Below, piece by piece: positions 35,664-44,352 of a stretch of DNA of 64,000 nucleotides. Under the pieces are notes generated by a model, which saw nothing but the letters and a program-made list of their open reading frames with translations, did not search any database and was not told the origin of the DNA. Each line of letters starts with the position of its first letter. Within the stretch, counting starts at the first letter, position 1. The stretch spans positions 1 through 64,000 of the forward strand of contig JALNXG010000004.1 of NCBI GenBank assembly GCA_023230485.1, given 5' to 3'. Source of the stretch: Melioribacteraceae bacterium (lineage in GTDB: Bacteria > Bacteroidota > Ignavibacteria > Ignavibacteriales > Melioribacteraceae). The translations under genes and the position numbers were made by a program.

Positions 35664-37201
35664 AGTATCACCAAAATTTTTCCATACATAGGATCACCGC
35701 CGCTGGTTTCAATTTGGTAGAAATAAACTCCATTTGATACAATTCTTCCTGATTCGTCTCTGCCATCCCAAGTATCTATTAAATCGATATTCCCTCTTCG
35801 AGAAGCATTTTGTAAAACTGTCTTTACTAAGTTCATTCCGAAATCAAATATTCTGATAGTAACATCTCCATCCTTAGAAAGAGAATACTTTATATTGGAT
35901 TTTTTTGAATCAGGAGAAAATGGATTAGGGAACGCAAATGAACTATTAGCAGTAGAAGCGGTTCCAGTGGATAATAAAATATTCCATTTACCGCTCCATA
36001 AAGAATTTCCAATTTCATACTTAACTAATCCGCCTAATGTGCCTATCCAAAGAATATTATTCGCGGAGTTTTCATAAGTAGCAAGAGCTCTAAAATTTTT
36101 GGTATCTAGAATTATTCTTTTTTCAATATCTGAAATTTGCGGTGCTGCGTACCAAGTAAGTCCCTTATCAGTGGATTGAAAAAGACCGTCTTGTGACGCA
36201 GAATAAATTGAATTTTTTGAAAAACCAAAATCTAGAACTCTCTCCCCTTCGAGGAAATTATTCCAACTAATCCCACCATTATTCGATTGACTTACCGCCC
36301 AAAATTCTGAAGCCCCTTCGGCTTTCCAGGTAGCAGCCCAGATTGACTTATCTAGAGGATTCTCTTCGATAGCAAGAATATGATTTCCGCTTATTGGTTC
36401 TTCTTGATTTAAGTGATTGAATTTAACCCAAGAAATACCCCCATCATCAGAAACATTAATTCCACCAGCTGTTCCTGCATATATCCATCCAGTTGATGCA
36501 GTTAATAAAGAGAACCCGATATGATTTAGATTAGCTTCTTTACCGAAAGCACCTGCTACTGGTTGAAGTGAAAAGCTTAATGTATCCGTTGGTTTAATTC
36601 TATCTAAATTATCAGGTGGAAGAACAACGCGCTGCCATGTTTTTCCTTCATCGATACTTCTCCTAATCCCACCGGCATTTGTAGCAATAAGAACTGTGTT
36701 ATTGTAAAAAGCAATATCTCTTATAAAATTTTGCTTCTCTGTTGTAACGGGTAAAGCTCTAATATTATTTATTCCATAAACAATACTTGAATCTGCAGGA
36801 TCATCAATGGGTTGCGGAATTATAGTCCAAGTTTTCCCTTTATCTTTTGAATAACGGAGACCTGAACCGGTAGCGATATCTGAACCTGCAATATTTTCAA
36901 AATGCCATGTAGCCGCCCATATTACTCCTTTATCATATCCAACTGCAGATACGCTTTCATTACGGAATATTTCATCATTAAAAAAGTTTTTCCATGAATC
37001 TCCTTTATCAAAGCTTATAGACAAGCCGTTCGATGTTCCGACTAATATAGTATCCCCGATTATAGAAATTCTTTCAATTACATTACTAAGTGGTGTAGCA
37101 TCGTCCATTTTGCTTAATCTGTTTGTAAGATCAAAATCCGTAGGCAGCTTTTGAGCTGAAATCACCGATGCAACTAAAAGAATAAAAAATAATTTTTTCA
37201 T
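35660..37201 (-). CDS. Secreted BNR-repeat propeller protein with T9SS sorting domain
   Basis: A 513-residue exported protein. After MKKLFFILLVASVISAQ, residues about 40-410 hold sialidase/photosystem-type beta-propeller repeats (ISFDKGDSWKNFF, RYSKDKGKTWTI, IDEGKTWQRV, SDDGGISWVKF, STDKGLTWYAA), the Asp-box pattern. Residues about 420-513 form the type A sorting domain (FAFPNPFSP, then ITIRIFDFGMNLVKTV-like, WDGRDESGR, SNGVYFYQIET). Such proteins are moved across the outer membrane by T9SS and anchored or released. PorZ of known T9SS is a propeller plus CTD, and here PorQ-like barrels follow, so a PorZ-like role is possible but unproven. Confidence 0.88.
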   Translation of the reverse strand: MKKLFFILLVASVISAQKLPTDFDLTNRLSKMDDATPLSNVIERISIIGDTILVGTSNGLSISFDKGDSWKNFFNDEIFRNESVSAVGYDKGVIWAATWHFENIAGSDIATGSGLRYSKDKGKTWTIIPQPIDDPADSSIVYGINNIRALPVTTEKQNFIRDIAFYNNTVLIATNAGGIRRSIDEGKTWQRVVLPPDNLDRIKPTDTLSFSLQPVAGAFGKEANLNHIGFSLLTASTGWIYAGTAGGINVSDDGGISWVKFNHLNQEEPISGNHILAIEENPLDKSIWAATWKAEGASEFWAVSQSNNGGISWNNFLEGERVLDFGFSKNSIYSASQDGLFQSTDKGLTWYAAPQISDIEKRIILDTKNFRALATYENSANNILWIGTLGGLVKYEIGNSLWSGKWNILLSTGTASTANSSFAFPNPFSPDSKKSNIKYSLSKDGDVTIRIFDFGMNLVKTVLQNASRRGNIDLIDTWDGRDESGRIVSNGVYFYQIETSGGDPMYGKILVIL

Positions 37202-37202
37202 A

Positions 37203-38027
37203 TCAATTCACCTCCATATTTTGTGAAATGATATTACTAACTGCACCATTTCCATCTTTTGCCTGGAATTCAAATCGCCAACTACCTAATGTTGTTGTAG
37301 TATTAAATGAATTTTTGAATGTAAAAATTCCATCTCCAGCCATTTCATCGCCGAACACATCTTTATTGCCTAAATCATTCATAACAAAAAATCCTAACCC
37401 ATTTCCCGGATCTACCATACTATTATCCGGTCTATATAATTTGAAATAAACATATTGTAAGTCATCATATCCATTTGGATCAGAAGCTTTAACTGAAAAT
37501 ATAAATGTGATACCTCTAGTTACTGAAGTGGGCAATACTACATCAGATATAATTGGGACTGCATTATTTTGACTGTTATCAAAATAAAACTGTTTAGAAA
37601 TAATTTTCTTGGTAACACCTGAAGTATTTGTAATATAAATCTGTAAATTGTAATCTCCTGAAGAAAAAGATTTTTTCATTGGAGCATACCCCGTATAGAT
37701 ACCGTCATTTGCCTTCAAGTCTCTATTCTTACCCATATCGCCATTATCGGACAGGATTACTTTTTCAGCAACCTTTTTATCACCATCTATCGATAAAATA
37801 TTCATATAGACTTCCTTAATGTAAGAAGTATTATCAATTTTTATAGATGTCGTAATATTAGAGTCAGCAGTGGAATAGGTAAAACGATTGGGAGACTGAA
37901 AATCAACAATAGAAAAACTGTTAAAGTCTTTGTCAATTACTTCTGATGGGATTTCTTCGCAGGCATAGAATTGTAGAGCCGCAAGAAAAAGAGCTATAAT
38001 GGAGAACCTTTTGATCAACTTCATCAC
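37203..38027 (-). CDS. Exported lipoprotein with Ig-like domains
   Basis: A 274-residue protein with a lipoprotein signal (MKLIKRFSIIALFLAALQFYAC, lipobox near Cys23). It then has two beta-sandwich-like units of about 120 residues. The first has KNRDLKANDGIYTGYAPMKKS-like spacing; the second ends with DVFGDEMAGDGIFTFKNS, where DGIY and DGIF are repeated Asp-turn signatures of bacterial Ig-like/choice-of-anchor domains. It probably sits in the periplasmic or outer-membrane lipid. The propeller gene starts one base downstream, which places it in the T9SS-linked operon. A second ATG one codon in is equally good as start. Confidence 0.78.
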   Translation of the reverse strand: MMKLIKRFSIIALFLAALQFYACEEIPSEVIDKDFNSFSIVDFQSPNRFTYSTADSNITTSIKIDNTSYIKEVYMNILSIDGDKKVAEKVILSDNGDMGKNRDLKANDGIYTGYAPMKKSFSSGDYNLQIYITNTSGVTKKIISKQFYFDNSQNNAVPIISDVVLPTSVTRGITFIFSVKASDPNGYDDLQYVYFKLYRPDNSMVDPGNGLGFFVMNDLGNKDVFGDEMAGDGIFTFKNSFNTTTTLGSWRFEFQAKDGNGAVSNIISQNMEVN

Positions 38028-38137
38028 TCGTAAATTAGTTATAAATAAAGTATAAAGATTCTCTCGCTTTTCTCCTTAAAATTAGTAAGGTAAAATAATA
38101 CCCTTTTGTTTTGAATGTCAAGTCTATAAATAATAGA

Positions 38138-39088
38138 TTAATTTATCGTTATAATAAAAGGAGTAGGAGAAAATGAGAGAAAGAAAATAATAATTGCTAA
38201 ATATCCAAGAATTTTTCGTTTTAAGTCCAGCGGTTCAAAATTTGGAACCGGCGGATGTTTTAATTTAATAAAAAAGTAAAGTATAAAAGACCACAGAAGC
38301 CAGCCAGTCCATCCGATATTTAAATTTAATTCTAAAAATGTATCTAATATACCGAGACCGCCGATCAATAATAATATAATCAATGAGACACTTGCGATAG
38401 CTTCATGAATTTTATTTCCGAACATGCTATAAATAATATGACCACCATCTAACTGCCCTACCGGAATTAAATTCATTGCCGTAACAAAAAGACCAAACCA
38501 ACCCACACATAAAAACGGATAATGATAAATTTCACTCATTGGTGGAATAAAGACATTTGGTGCTACAAATAAATTTCTTAATAATGAAAAAAGTAGAGTA
38601 TCACCAAAAATTAAATTTGCTCCTCCAGTTCCATATTCAGGTGAAAAATAATCAGGATGAATTGCTAAAATATAATCAACTGAAGGAAGATGAGTAAACC
38701 CATAAACTAATAAAATCAAGCATGCAATAAAACCGGATAATGGTCCATAAATACCTATATCAAACATCGATTTATTATCAGGGATGACTTGTTTAGTTTT
38801 TATTACAGCACCCATTGTCCCAAAATTAAAAAATCCGGGAATTGGTGGAAATGGTATAAAATATGGAAGAGTAGCTTTCACTTTATGATATACAGCAGCG
38901 AAATAATGGCCAAACTCATGTACTCCTAAAACAAATATTATCGAAAGTGAATAAGGAAGACCTTTTGCTAATTCAGTAAATTCATAAGGTCCCATTTTAC
39001 CGGTAGTCCATTCAACTCCTGCAATTGTTGTAGTAATAAATGTTACTATAACTAAACCAATATTTATAAAAACAGAATCTTTTTTCAT
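38138..39088 (-). CDS. Site-2-protease family (M50) membrane metalloprotease
   Basis: A 316-residue integral membrane protein with six or seven hydrophobic segments. The zinc site is HEFGH (H57, E58, H61), and the third ligand is D214 in NLIPVGQLDGGH (206-217). Homologues cut within the membrane to release anti-sigma factors or signal peptides, or act as general M50 peptidases. It lacks an apparent PDZ domain. The upstream gene on the same strand, a putative outer-membrane protein, ends two bases before its start. Confidence 0.9.
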   Translation of the reverse strand: MKKDSVFINIGLVIVTFITTTIAGVEWTTGKMGPYEFTELAKGLPYSLSIIFVLGVHEFGHYFAAVYHKVKATLPYFIPFPPIPGFFNFGTMGAVIKTKQVIPDNKSMFDIGIYGPLSGFIACLILLVYGFTHLPSVDYILAIHPDYFSPEYGTGGANLIFGDTLLFSLLRNLFVAPNVFIPPMSEIYHYPFLCVGWFGLFVTAMNLIPVGQLDGGHIIYSMFGNKIHEAIASVSLIILLLIGGLGILDTFLELNLNIGWTGWLLWSFILYFFIKLKHPPVPNFEPLDLKRKILGYLAIIIFFLSFSPTPFIITIN

Positions 39089-39089
39089 T

Positions 39090-39932
39090 TTATAAGTCTA
39101 AATTAAAACCAAGAGCAGAATACTCTTTTTTAGAATCGAAATATTCACCATGAATATTCATTCCGTTATAATAATTCAAGTAAATAGAAAATCCTTTTCC
39201 TTGTGGTTTGCCAAACTTTAAGCCAACACTAATTGTATGATTGGCATTATATCCATCGATATTTACAACTCGGAGATCATAAGCGGCATATGGAGTAATG
39301 CTTTCGTTAATCCTACCTATATCAAGAAAATCGAATCCTGCATGATAAATATCTTTGCCTATTGAGGTGGGATCGACATGAAATAAATAAGTAAAACCAC
39401 CATATACTCTTAGATTATCATATTTATAATAAGGAATAAACTCAATAAATTCGCGGCTGAAAACACGAGGAGCTTTACCGTCCCGCCATTGGTGATTAAT
39501 ACCATCGAAATGTCCATCAACAAAATGTGCGCTTATATGACTGATTCTCACACGTGCCCCCACTTCACGATCATCGTCCAATTTTAATTTATAACCAAAA
39601 TTTAAACCGAATAGATAATCAACGGCATCCACAGGGAAATGGAAATCTTTCTCGCCGCGGAGCATCGTATATGTAAATAAATCTGCACCCAAAGATAAAG
39701 TAGTCTTAGAATTATAAATATGCAGAATATCGACCGAATTGCCTATATCAAGACGGAGTTCATTTCTGTTTAGTTGAAAAACAAAACCTAATTTTGGTTC
39801 AAGAAAATTTGCCGTATATGGTTGTAAATTTAATTCACTTGGAAATAATTCAGATTTATTTTGCGCCTTCAAACTGAAAAACAATACAAAAAAAACAAAA
39901 AACGAAAAAACTAAAATTCTCTTCCTTTCCAC
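39090..39932 (-). CDS. Putative outer-membrane beta-barrel protein (DUF1207-like)
   Basis: A 280-residue exported protein. The signal peptide (MERKRILVFSFFVFFVLFFSLKAQ) is followed by SELFPSELNLQPYTANFLEPKL-like spacing, which resembles DUF1207 proteins. The rest alternates aromatic and charged beta-strand patterns (RVYGGFTYLFHV, YAAYDLRVVNI, FSIYLNYYNG), ending with ALGFNLDL. Such barrels may be porins, but no function is known. Its start overlaps the GT2 gene by 22 bases and the M50 protease follows two bases on, so this trio is an operon. Confidence 0.75.
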   Translation of the reverse strand: MERKRILVFSFFVFFVLFFSLKAQNKSELFPSELNLQPYTANFLEPKLGFVFQLNRNELRLDIGNSVDILHIYNSKTTLSLGADLFTYTMLRGEKDFHFPVDAVDYLFGLNFGYKLKLDDDREVGARVRISHISAHFVDGHFDGINHQWRDGKAPRVFSREFIEFIPYYKYDNLRVYGGFTYLFHVDPTSIGKDIYHAGFDFLDIGRINESITPYAAYDLRVVNIDGYNANHTISVGLKFGKPQGKGFSIYLNYYNGMNIHGEYFDSKKEYSALGFNLDL

Positions 39933-41008
39933 ACTACTTTCCTATTTGGTAAAACAATAAATGGTAAAATCAATACATAAATAATGAAATACATTTCAAA
40001 AGCTAAAAAATGGCTCAATTTCAAGCTCAGTTTCAATTTAGAAAATACAGGGCTGATAAAGAAATAATCAAGCATAATTTTAGAAACCGCCAAATATAAC
40101 GATAGAGGAGTGAAAAAGAAAGGCAATAAGAAAAGCGCTATATGCGAGAGATAGGCACCAAGCATTGTAAAGTATCCAAACCAATCATTTTTCATACCCC
40201 CTACACCCCATCTTTTCTTCTGCCAATAGAGCGTCTTCCAAGTAGGGCATGGTTCAGAGACTACTAATATATTTTCCTCAATCGGGGAGATAACTTCATA
40301 TTTATTCAAATTATGGATTGCTTTAAGCAAATTAAAATCTTCAGTAATGCTAAATGGAAGGTTTTCATACCCGCCGATTTCGATATACGCTTTTCTTCTA
40401 AAGGACATATTATTGCCAATACATCCGGACGGTTTGCCAATATTCATTACTCCCGCACCTACTGTTAAAAGATAAAGAAAATCAATCCCTTGCATTCCTC
40501 CAAAAATCGTGTTTGCTTTTTGATATGTATAACCTCCTACGAATGCAACATCATCTTGATAGTATGATGCCAGTGTTTTTATCCATTTAGGATTAACTCT
40601 ACAATCCGCATCTGTCGTAACAATTACTTCCCCAACACTTTTTTTAATTGCATAAGCTAATGCATTAGTTTTCCCTTTAAGATGACCTATCGGTTCATCA
40701 GGTACGAAACATTTAAACCGTTCTTTATCTCTTATGAATTCATCAATTAATACACCCGTGTTATCGGTAGAATGATCATTAACGATTATAATTTCTAACT
40801 TATTTCCCGGATATTCCAATTTTTCTAAGGTGCTAAGACACTCGATAATATTCGATTCTTCATTCCTCGCAGCAACAATTAACGAGACTGAGGGGTACTC
40901 ATCTTCCTTTATTTTTTTGTATTTTGCGCTCGCACCAATAGTAAAAACAAATAATTGAATTAGATATAAGCTTAATCCAATTAAAAAAAAGAGCTCAAAA
41001 GCAGTCAT
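39911..41008 (-). CDS. Membrane-bound glycosyltransferase family 2
   Basis: A 365-residue GT-A enzyme. An N-terminal membrane helix (about 3-22) is followed by SVSLIVAARNEESNIIECL (about 40-58). The metal-site sequence is VTTDADCR (about 131-138), with TEDFNLLK (about 222-229) as acceptor site and KKRWGVGG (about 266-273) as the QxxRW-like motif (WQKKRW). Two or three C-terminal helices (SHIALFLLPFFF, FFISPVFSKL) complete a polysaccharide-synthase-like topology. It probably builds or extends a lipid-linked or exported polysaccharide. Confidence 0.88.
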   Translation of the reverse strand: MTAFELFFLIGLSLYLIQLFVFTIGASAKYKKIKEDEYPSVSLIVAARNEESNIIECLSTLEKLEYPGNKLEIIIVNDHSTDNTGVLIDEFIRDKERFKCFVPDEPIGHLKGKTNALAYAIKKSVGEVIVTTDADCRVNPKWIKTLASYYQDDVAFVGGYTYQKANTIFGGMQGIDFLYLLTVGAGVMNIGKPSGCIGNNMSFRRKAYIEIGGYENLPFSITEDFNLLKAIHNLNKYEVISPIEENILVVSEPCPTWKTLYWQKKRWGVGGMKNDWFGYFTMLGAYLSHIALFLLPFFFTPLSLYLAVSKIMLDYFFISPVFSKLKLSLKLSHFLAFEMYFIIYVLILPFIVLPNRKVVWKGREF

Positions 41009-41101
41009 TTATAAATTCCATTTGTTCTTTAAATTAATTTACGCAATATTTGATTTATAAACATATTCTAAAACCCCTAAAGTATTATTAAATAGTTAAT
41101 T

Positions 41102-41893
41102 ATGAGCAAAATTGCACCCCTTAAAAGATTTGGACAGAATTATCTAGTAGATAAAACTATTATTTCCAAAATCATTGAAGAATTTAATCCTAAGCCGGGA
41201 GAAATTATTTTAGAAATTGGTCCTGGTCAGGGAGCATTAACCGAGGAATTAATTAAATCCGGTGCAAAAATTTATGCAGTTGAAATTGATTTTAGAGTAA
41301 TCGAAGAACTGCAAATGAAATTCCCACTCCTCACCATATTAAATATGGATTTCCTTAAAACAGATATTTTCCAATTCATAAAAACTGAACAAAAAATTAG
41401 AATCATTGGCAACATACCGTATAATATTACTTCCCCAATAGTATTCAAATTACTCGAAGAAAGAGAAAGAATAAAAGACGCAGTTCTTATGGTACAATAT
41501 GAAGTTGCCAGAAGATTTGCCGCTAAACCAAATAGTAAGGAATATGGAATTCCAACGGTATTTTTAGATTATTACACAAGAACAGAATTTTGTTTTAAAG
41601 TTCCAAATACTGTTTTCTATCCGAAACCAAAGGTAGATTCTGCAATCATTCATATAAATTTTCCCGAAAGCAAGAGAGATAAAGAATTTGAAGAGTTCTT
41701 TTCAAAAGTTGTAAAAGCATCTTTTGGAAATCGAAGAAAAACTTTAAAAAATTCGTTAAGTAATAGTATATTTAGAGGAATTAATTTTGGAGGTTCGCCT
41801 ATTGATTTATCAAGAAGAGCGGAAACCCTTAGCTACACAGAATACATTACTTTAACACAATTCATATTCGGAAATCTAGATGGTAGAGAGTAA
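41102..41893 (+). CDS. rsmA: 16S rRNA (adenine1518/1519-N6)-dimethyltransferase
   Basis: KsgA/RsmA of 263 residues, dimethylating the two adenines of the 3' hairpin of 16S rRNA. It starts with RFGQNYLVDK (9-18). The AdoMet site is ILEIGPGQGALTEELI (36-51), and NIPYNITSPIVFKLL (about 102-116) holds the catalytic NIPY motif, followed by MVQYEVARRFAAKPNSKEYG and the C-terminal VVKASFGNRRKTLKNSL. The stop overlaps the mgtE start by 14 bases, so translation is coupled. Confidence 0.96.
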   Translation: MSKIAPLKRFGQNYLVDKTIISKIIEEFNPKPGEIILEIGPGQGALTEELIKSGAKIYAVEIDFRVIEELQMKFPLLTILNMDFLKTDIFQFIKTEQKIRIIGNIPYNITSPIVFKLLEERERIKDAVLMVQYEVARRFAAKPNSKEYGIPTVFLDYYTRTEFCFKVPNTVFYPKPKVDSAIIHINFPESKRDKEFEEFFSKVVKASFGNRRKTLKNSLSNSIFRGINFGGSPIDLSRRAETLSYTEYITLTQFIFGNLDGRE

Positions 41894-43268
41894 TAATATC
41901 ACGAATGTTAAGAATCTGATTCAAATAGATCAGGAGATATTGGATAATATTTCCGTTCTTTTAGAAGAAGAAGCAGGTGAATCAGTAAAAAATATTTTCG
42001 CCAGCCTCCATCCCGCCGATATAGCCGAAATTATAAACCATATAAAACTTGATGAAGCAATTTATGCTTTTAACCTTTTAACAACAGAGGTTGCCGGCGA
42101 AGTTGTCATTGAGCTTGATGAAGATTTAAGAGAAAAGATTTTACGTGGAATAGAACCGGGTAAAATCGCTGATATAGTTGATGAACTCGATTCCGATGAT
42201 GCGGTTGATATAGTAAGCGATTTGCCTGAGGACGTCGCATTTCACGTTCTAGATAATATTGATAAAGAATATTCCGATGATGTAAAAGAATTATTGAAAT
42301 ACCGCGAAGATAGTGCAGGCGGTATCATGTCCACCGATTTTATTTCTGTCCCTTCCGATGCCACTGTTAAAGATGCAATTGAACAAGTCCGTCTTAATGC
42401 TGATGAATTTGAACATATTTATCATATATATGTGATAAATTCTGTAGAAAAATTACTAGGTTTTGTTTTATTAAAATCACTTCTCTTGAATCCATTAGAT
42501 ACAAAAGTAAAAAGTATTATGGAAGATGAGCTATTGACTGTTAATCCGGAATTGGATCAGGAGGAAGTGGCTAATCTTATGGAGAAGTATGACCTTGTAA
42601 CGATTCCGGTAATTAACTCCGAAGGAGTAATGCTTGGCAGGATTACGATTGATGATGTAGTGGACGTTATCCATGAAGAAGCAGCCGAAGATATTCAAAA
42701 ATTTGCGGGTCTATCGGAAGAAGAAGAAATGAGTCATAGTTCATTTAAGATTTCACGTAATAGACTTCCATGGCTTCTTGTAGCACTTGTTGGAGAACTC
42801 GTGAGCGCAATGGTGCTTTCTAATTTTCAAGCATCGATAGAAAAAATACTAATAGCTAGTTTTTTTATTCCAATTGTAATGGCAATGGGCGGTAGTTCAG
42901 GCACGCAGGCAGCAATCGTTATGGTGCGCCGACTAGGTAATCAAGAAATTTTTATTAATGAAGCTTTCAAAAAAATTGGTAAAGAGTTTGTTGTAGCTTT
43001 AATTAATGGACTAGTCTGCGGTTTATTACTTTTAGCAGCTACTCATTATCTATTCCGAGCTGAAGTACTTTTTTCGGTCGTTTTATCATCAACACTATTG
43101 ATAATAATGATATTTGCTACAATTGTAGGAGCAATGGTTCCTGTTGTGCTTAAACGATTTGGTGCAGACCCTGCTATTGCAACAGGCCCTTTTGTTACGA
43201 CAATGAATGATATTTTTAGCTTAACAGTATATCTCTCAATTGTTTCCCATTTCTTAATTATTAGTTAA
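41880..43268 (+). CDS. mgtE: Magnesium transporter MgtE
   Basis: A 462-residue Mg2+ channel/transporter. The N-terminal superhelical domain (about 20-135) contains LHPADIAEIINHI and repeated DELDSDDAVDIVSDLP. A CBS-domain pair follows (about 140-265: STDFISVPSDATVKDAIE, VNPELDQEEVANLMEKYDLVTIPV). A linker then leads to five membrane helices, with MAMGGSSGTQAAIVMVRRL and the C-terminal pore region ATGPFVTTMNDIFSL. Loss of Mg2+ from the cytosolic domains opens the pore in homologues. The stop overlaps the 3' end of the convergent cysteine-rich gene by 8 bases. Confidence 0.96.
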   Translation: MVESNNITNVKNLIQIDQEILDNISVLLEEEAGESVKNIFASLHPADIAEIINHIKLDEAIYAFNLLTTEVAGEVVIELDEDLREKILRGIEPGKIADIVDELDSDDAVDIVSDLPEDVAFHVLDNIDKEYSDDVKELLKYREDSAGGIMSTDFISVPSDATVKDAIEQVRLNADEFEHIYHIYVINSVEKLLGFVLLKSLLLNPLDTKVKSIMEDELLTVNPELDQEEVANLMEKYDLVTIPVINSEGVMLGRITIDDVVDVIHEEAAEDIQKFAGLSEEEEMSHSSFKISRNRLPWLLVALVGELVSAMVLSNFQASIEKILIASFFIPIVMAMGGSSGTQAAIVMVRRLGNQEIFINEAFKKIGKEFVVALINGLVCGLLLLAATHYLFRAEVLFSVVLSSTLLIIMIFATIVGAMVPVVLKRFGADPAIATGPFVTTMNDIFSLTVYLSIVSHFLIIS

Positions 43269-43599
43269 GCTCATTATCAACACGTTTAATTATATCAACA
43301 ATAAGCATAAAGTATCTGTCTAATGAACAATTTGCATCTTCCCTTAAATAACAATCACCTTCTTCGCCATTTGTTCGACAGTGAGAACATATTTTATCAC
43401 GAAGTTGAAGTTTTAATTCATCCAAGTTTTTTCCTTCATACTTATGAACTAATTCTACTATTTCTGGAAGATATAATTGAACTGCACATGCTTCTTTATT
43501 TGTTAATGTGCAAGCTCCATGTTCATTTGAATCAACACAAATTGCACAAACATTTTCTCTTATCGCTTTTTGATATTTATCCATTAAAGTTAAATCCAT
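43261..43599 (-). CDS. Small protein with duplicated CX2CX8CX7C cysteine motif
   Basis: A short cytosolic protein whose eight cysteines are arranged in two identical sets: C18-C21-C30-C38 and C71-C74-C83-C91, both CX2CX8CX7C and 53 residues apart. The intervening segments (AVQLYLPEIVELVHKYEG and SLDRYFMLIVDIIKRV) are also alike, so the protein is an internal duplication. Four cysteines per unit would suit an Fe-S cluster or zinc. I take MDLTLMDKYQK as the start (43599); an upstream in-frame ATG at 43635 would add a hydrophobic dozen residues and has no ribosome-binding site. It overlaps the mgtE end tail to tail by 8 bases and is divergent from ubiE. No family known to me. Confidence 0.82.
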   Translation of the reverse strand: MDLTLMDKYQKAIRENVCAICVDSNEHGACTLTNKEACAVQLYLPEIVELVHKYEGKNLDELKLQLRDKICSHCRTNGEEGDCYLREDANCSLDRYFMLIVDIIKRVDNELN

Positions 43600-43653
43600 T
43601 TTTTCGTTTAAAAAAGTTAGTAATATGATAATCATTTCGCAAGCGGATTAATA

Positions 43654-44340
43654 ATGACTATAAATAAAAAAAATCAAGTACAAAGAATTTTTGATTCAAT
43701 TTCAACAAGATATGATTTTTTAAATCATTTTTTGAGTGCGGGGATAGACATTTATTGGCGAAGGAAGGCTCTTCGTTTGACAAAAATAGGAAGCAAAAGT
43801 AAATTATTAGATTTGGCATGCGGCACCGGAGATTTCGCATTAGAAGCTGAAAAATTTGGAGTCAAAGAAATTATAGGGGCTGATTTATCCTTCAATATGT
43901 TAAAAGTTTTTCATGAAAAATCAGAATCGAGCAAAGGAAAAATTGTACAAACCATCGCTGAAGTACTTCCTTTCAAAAGTAATTCATTTACAAATATTAC
44001 AGTCGCTTTTGGCGTAAGAAATTTCTTCGATATTCAGTCTGCATTTATTGAGTTTAATAGAGTATTATCAAATAAAGGCAAAGCGACAGTTTTAGAATTT
44101 CGCTTGCCCGAAAAAGGAATCGTAAAAAGTCTCTATTTATTTTATTTCCATAAAATCTTACCTGCAATTGGTCGATTGATTTCAAAGGATAACGAAGCTT
44201 ATACTTATCTGCCGGAATCAGTTAATGATTTTGATAAGAATATTAATCTCGTTGAATTATTTAAGAAAGCAGGATTTGAAAAAGTAGAAAAACATTCTCT
44301 TACTTTTGGAATATGTCAAGTAACAATAGCTTATAAATAA
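43654..44340 (+). CDS. ubiE: Demethylmenaquinone methyltransferase
   Basis: UbiE/MenG-type AdoMet-dependent C-methyltransferase, 228 residues, last step of menaquinone biosynthesis. It begins with VQRIFDSISTRYDFLNHFLS (8-27). The AdoMet loop is LLDLACGTGDFALEA (about 49-63), followed by GADLSFNMLKVFHEK and the family signature VAFGVRNFFDIQSAF. The long KGKATVLEFRLPEKGIVK and YLPESVNDF are also typical. An anaerobe or microaerophile using menaquinone would need it. Its stop codon sits in the loop of a bidirectional terminator shared with the convergent rdgB. Confidence 0.93.
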   Translation: MTINKKNQVQRIFDSISTRYDFLNHFLSAGIDIYWRRKALRLTKIGSKSKLLDLACGTGDFALEAEKFGVKEIIGADLSFNMLKVFHEKSESSKGKIVQTIAEVLPFKSNSFTNITVAFGVRNFFDIQSAFIEFNRVLSNKGKATVLEFRLPEKGIVKSLYLFYFHKILPAIGRLISKDNEAYTYLPESVNDFDKNINLVELFKKAGFEKVEKHSLTFGICQVTIAYK

Positions 44341-44352
44341 TTATAAGCTATT
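44325..44352. terminator. Bidirectional terminator hairpin joining the ends of ubiE and rdgB
   Basis: AATAGCTTATAA (44325-44336) and TTATAAGCTATT (44341-44352) are perfect 12-bp inverted repeats around the loop ATAA. The ubiE stop codon lies in the loop, and the rdgB stop codon begins the right arm, so the hairpin is built from the last codons of both convergent genes. It lacks a strong T tract on either side, so it may protect the 3' ends or slow the polymerase rather than act as a classical intrinsic terminator. Confidence 0.65.
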
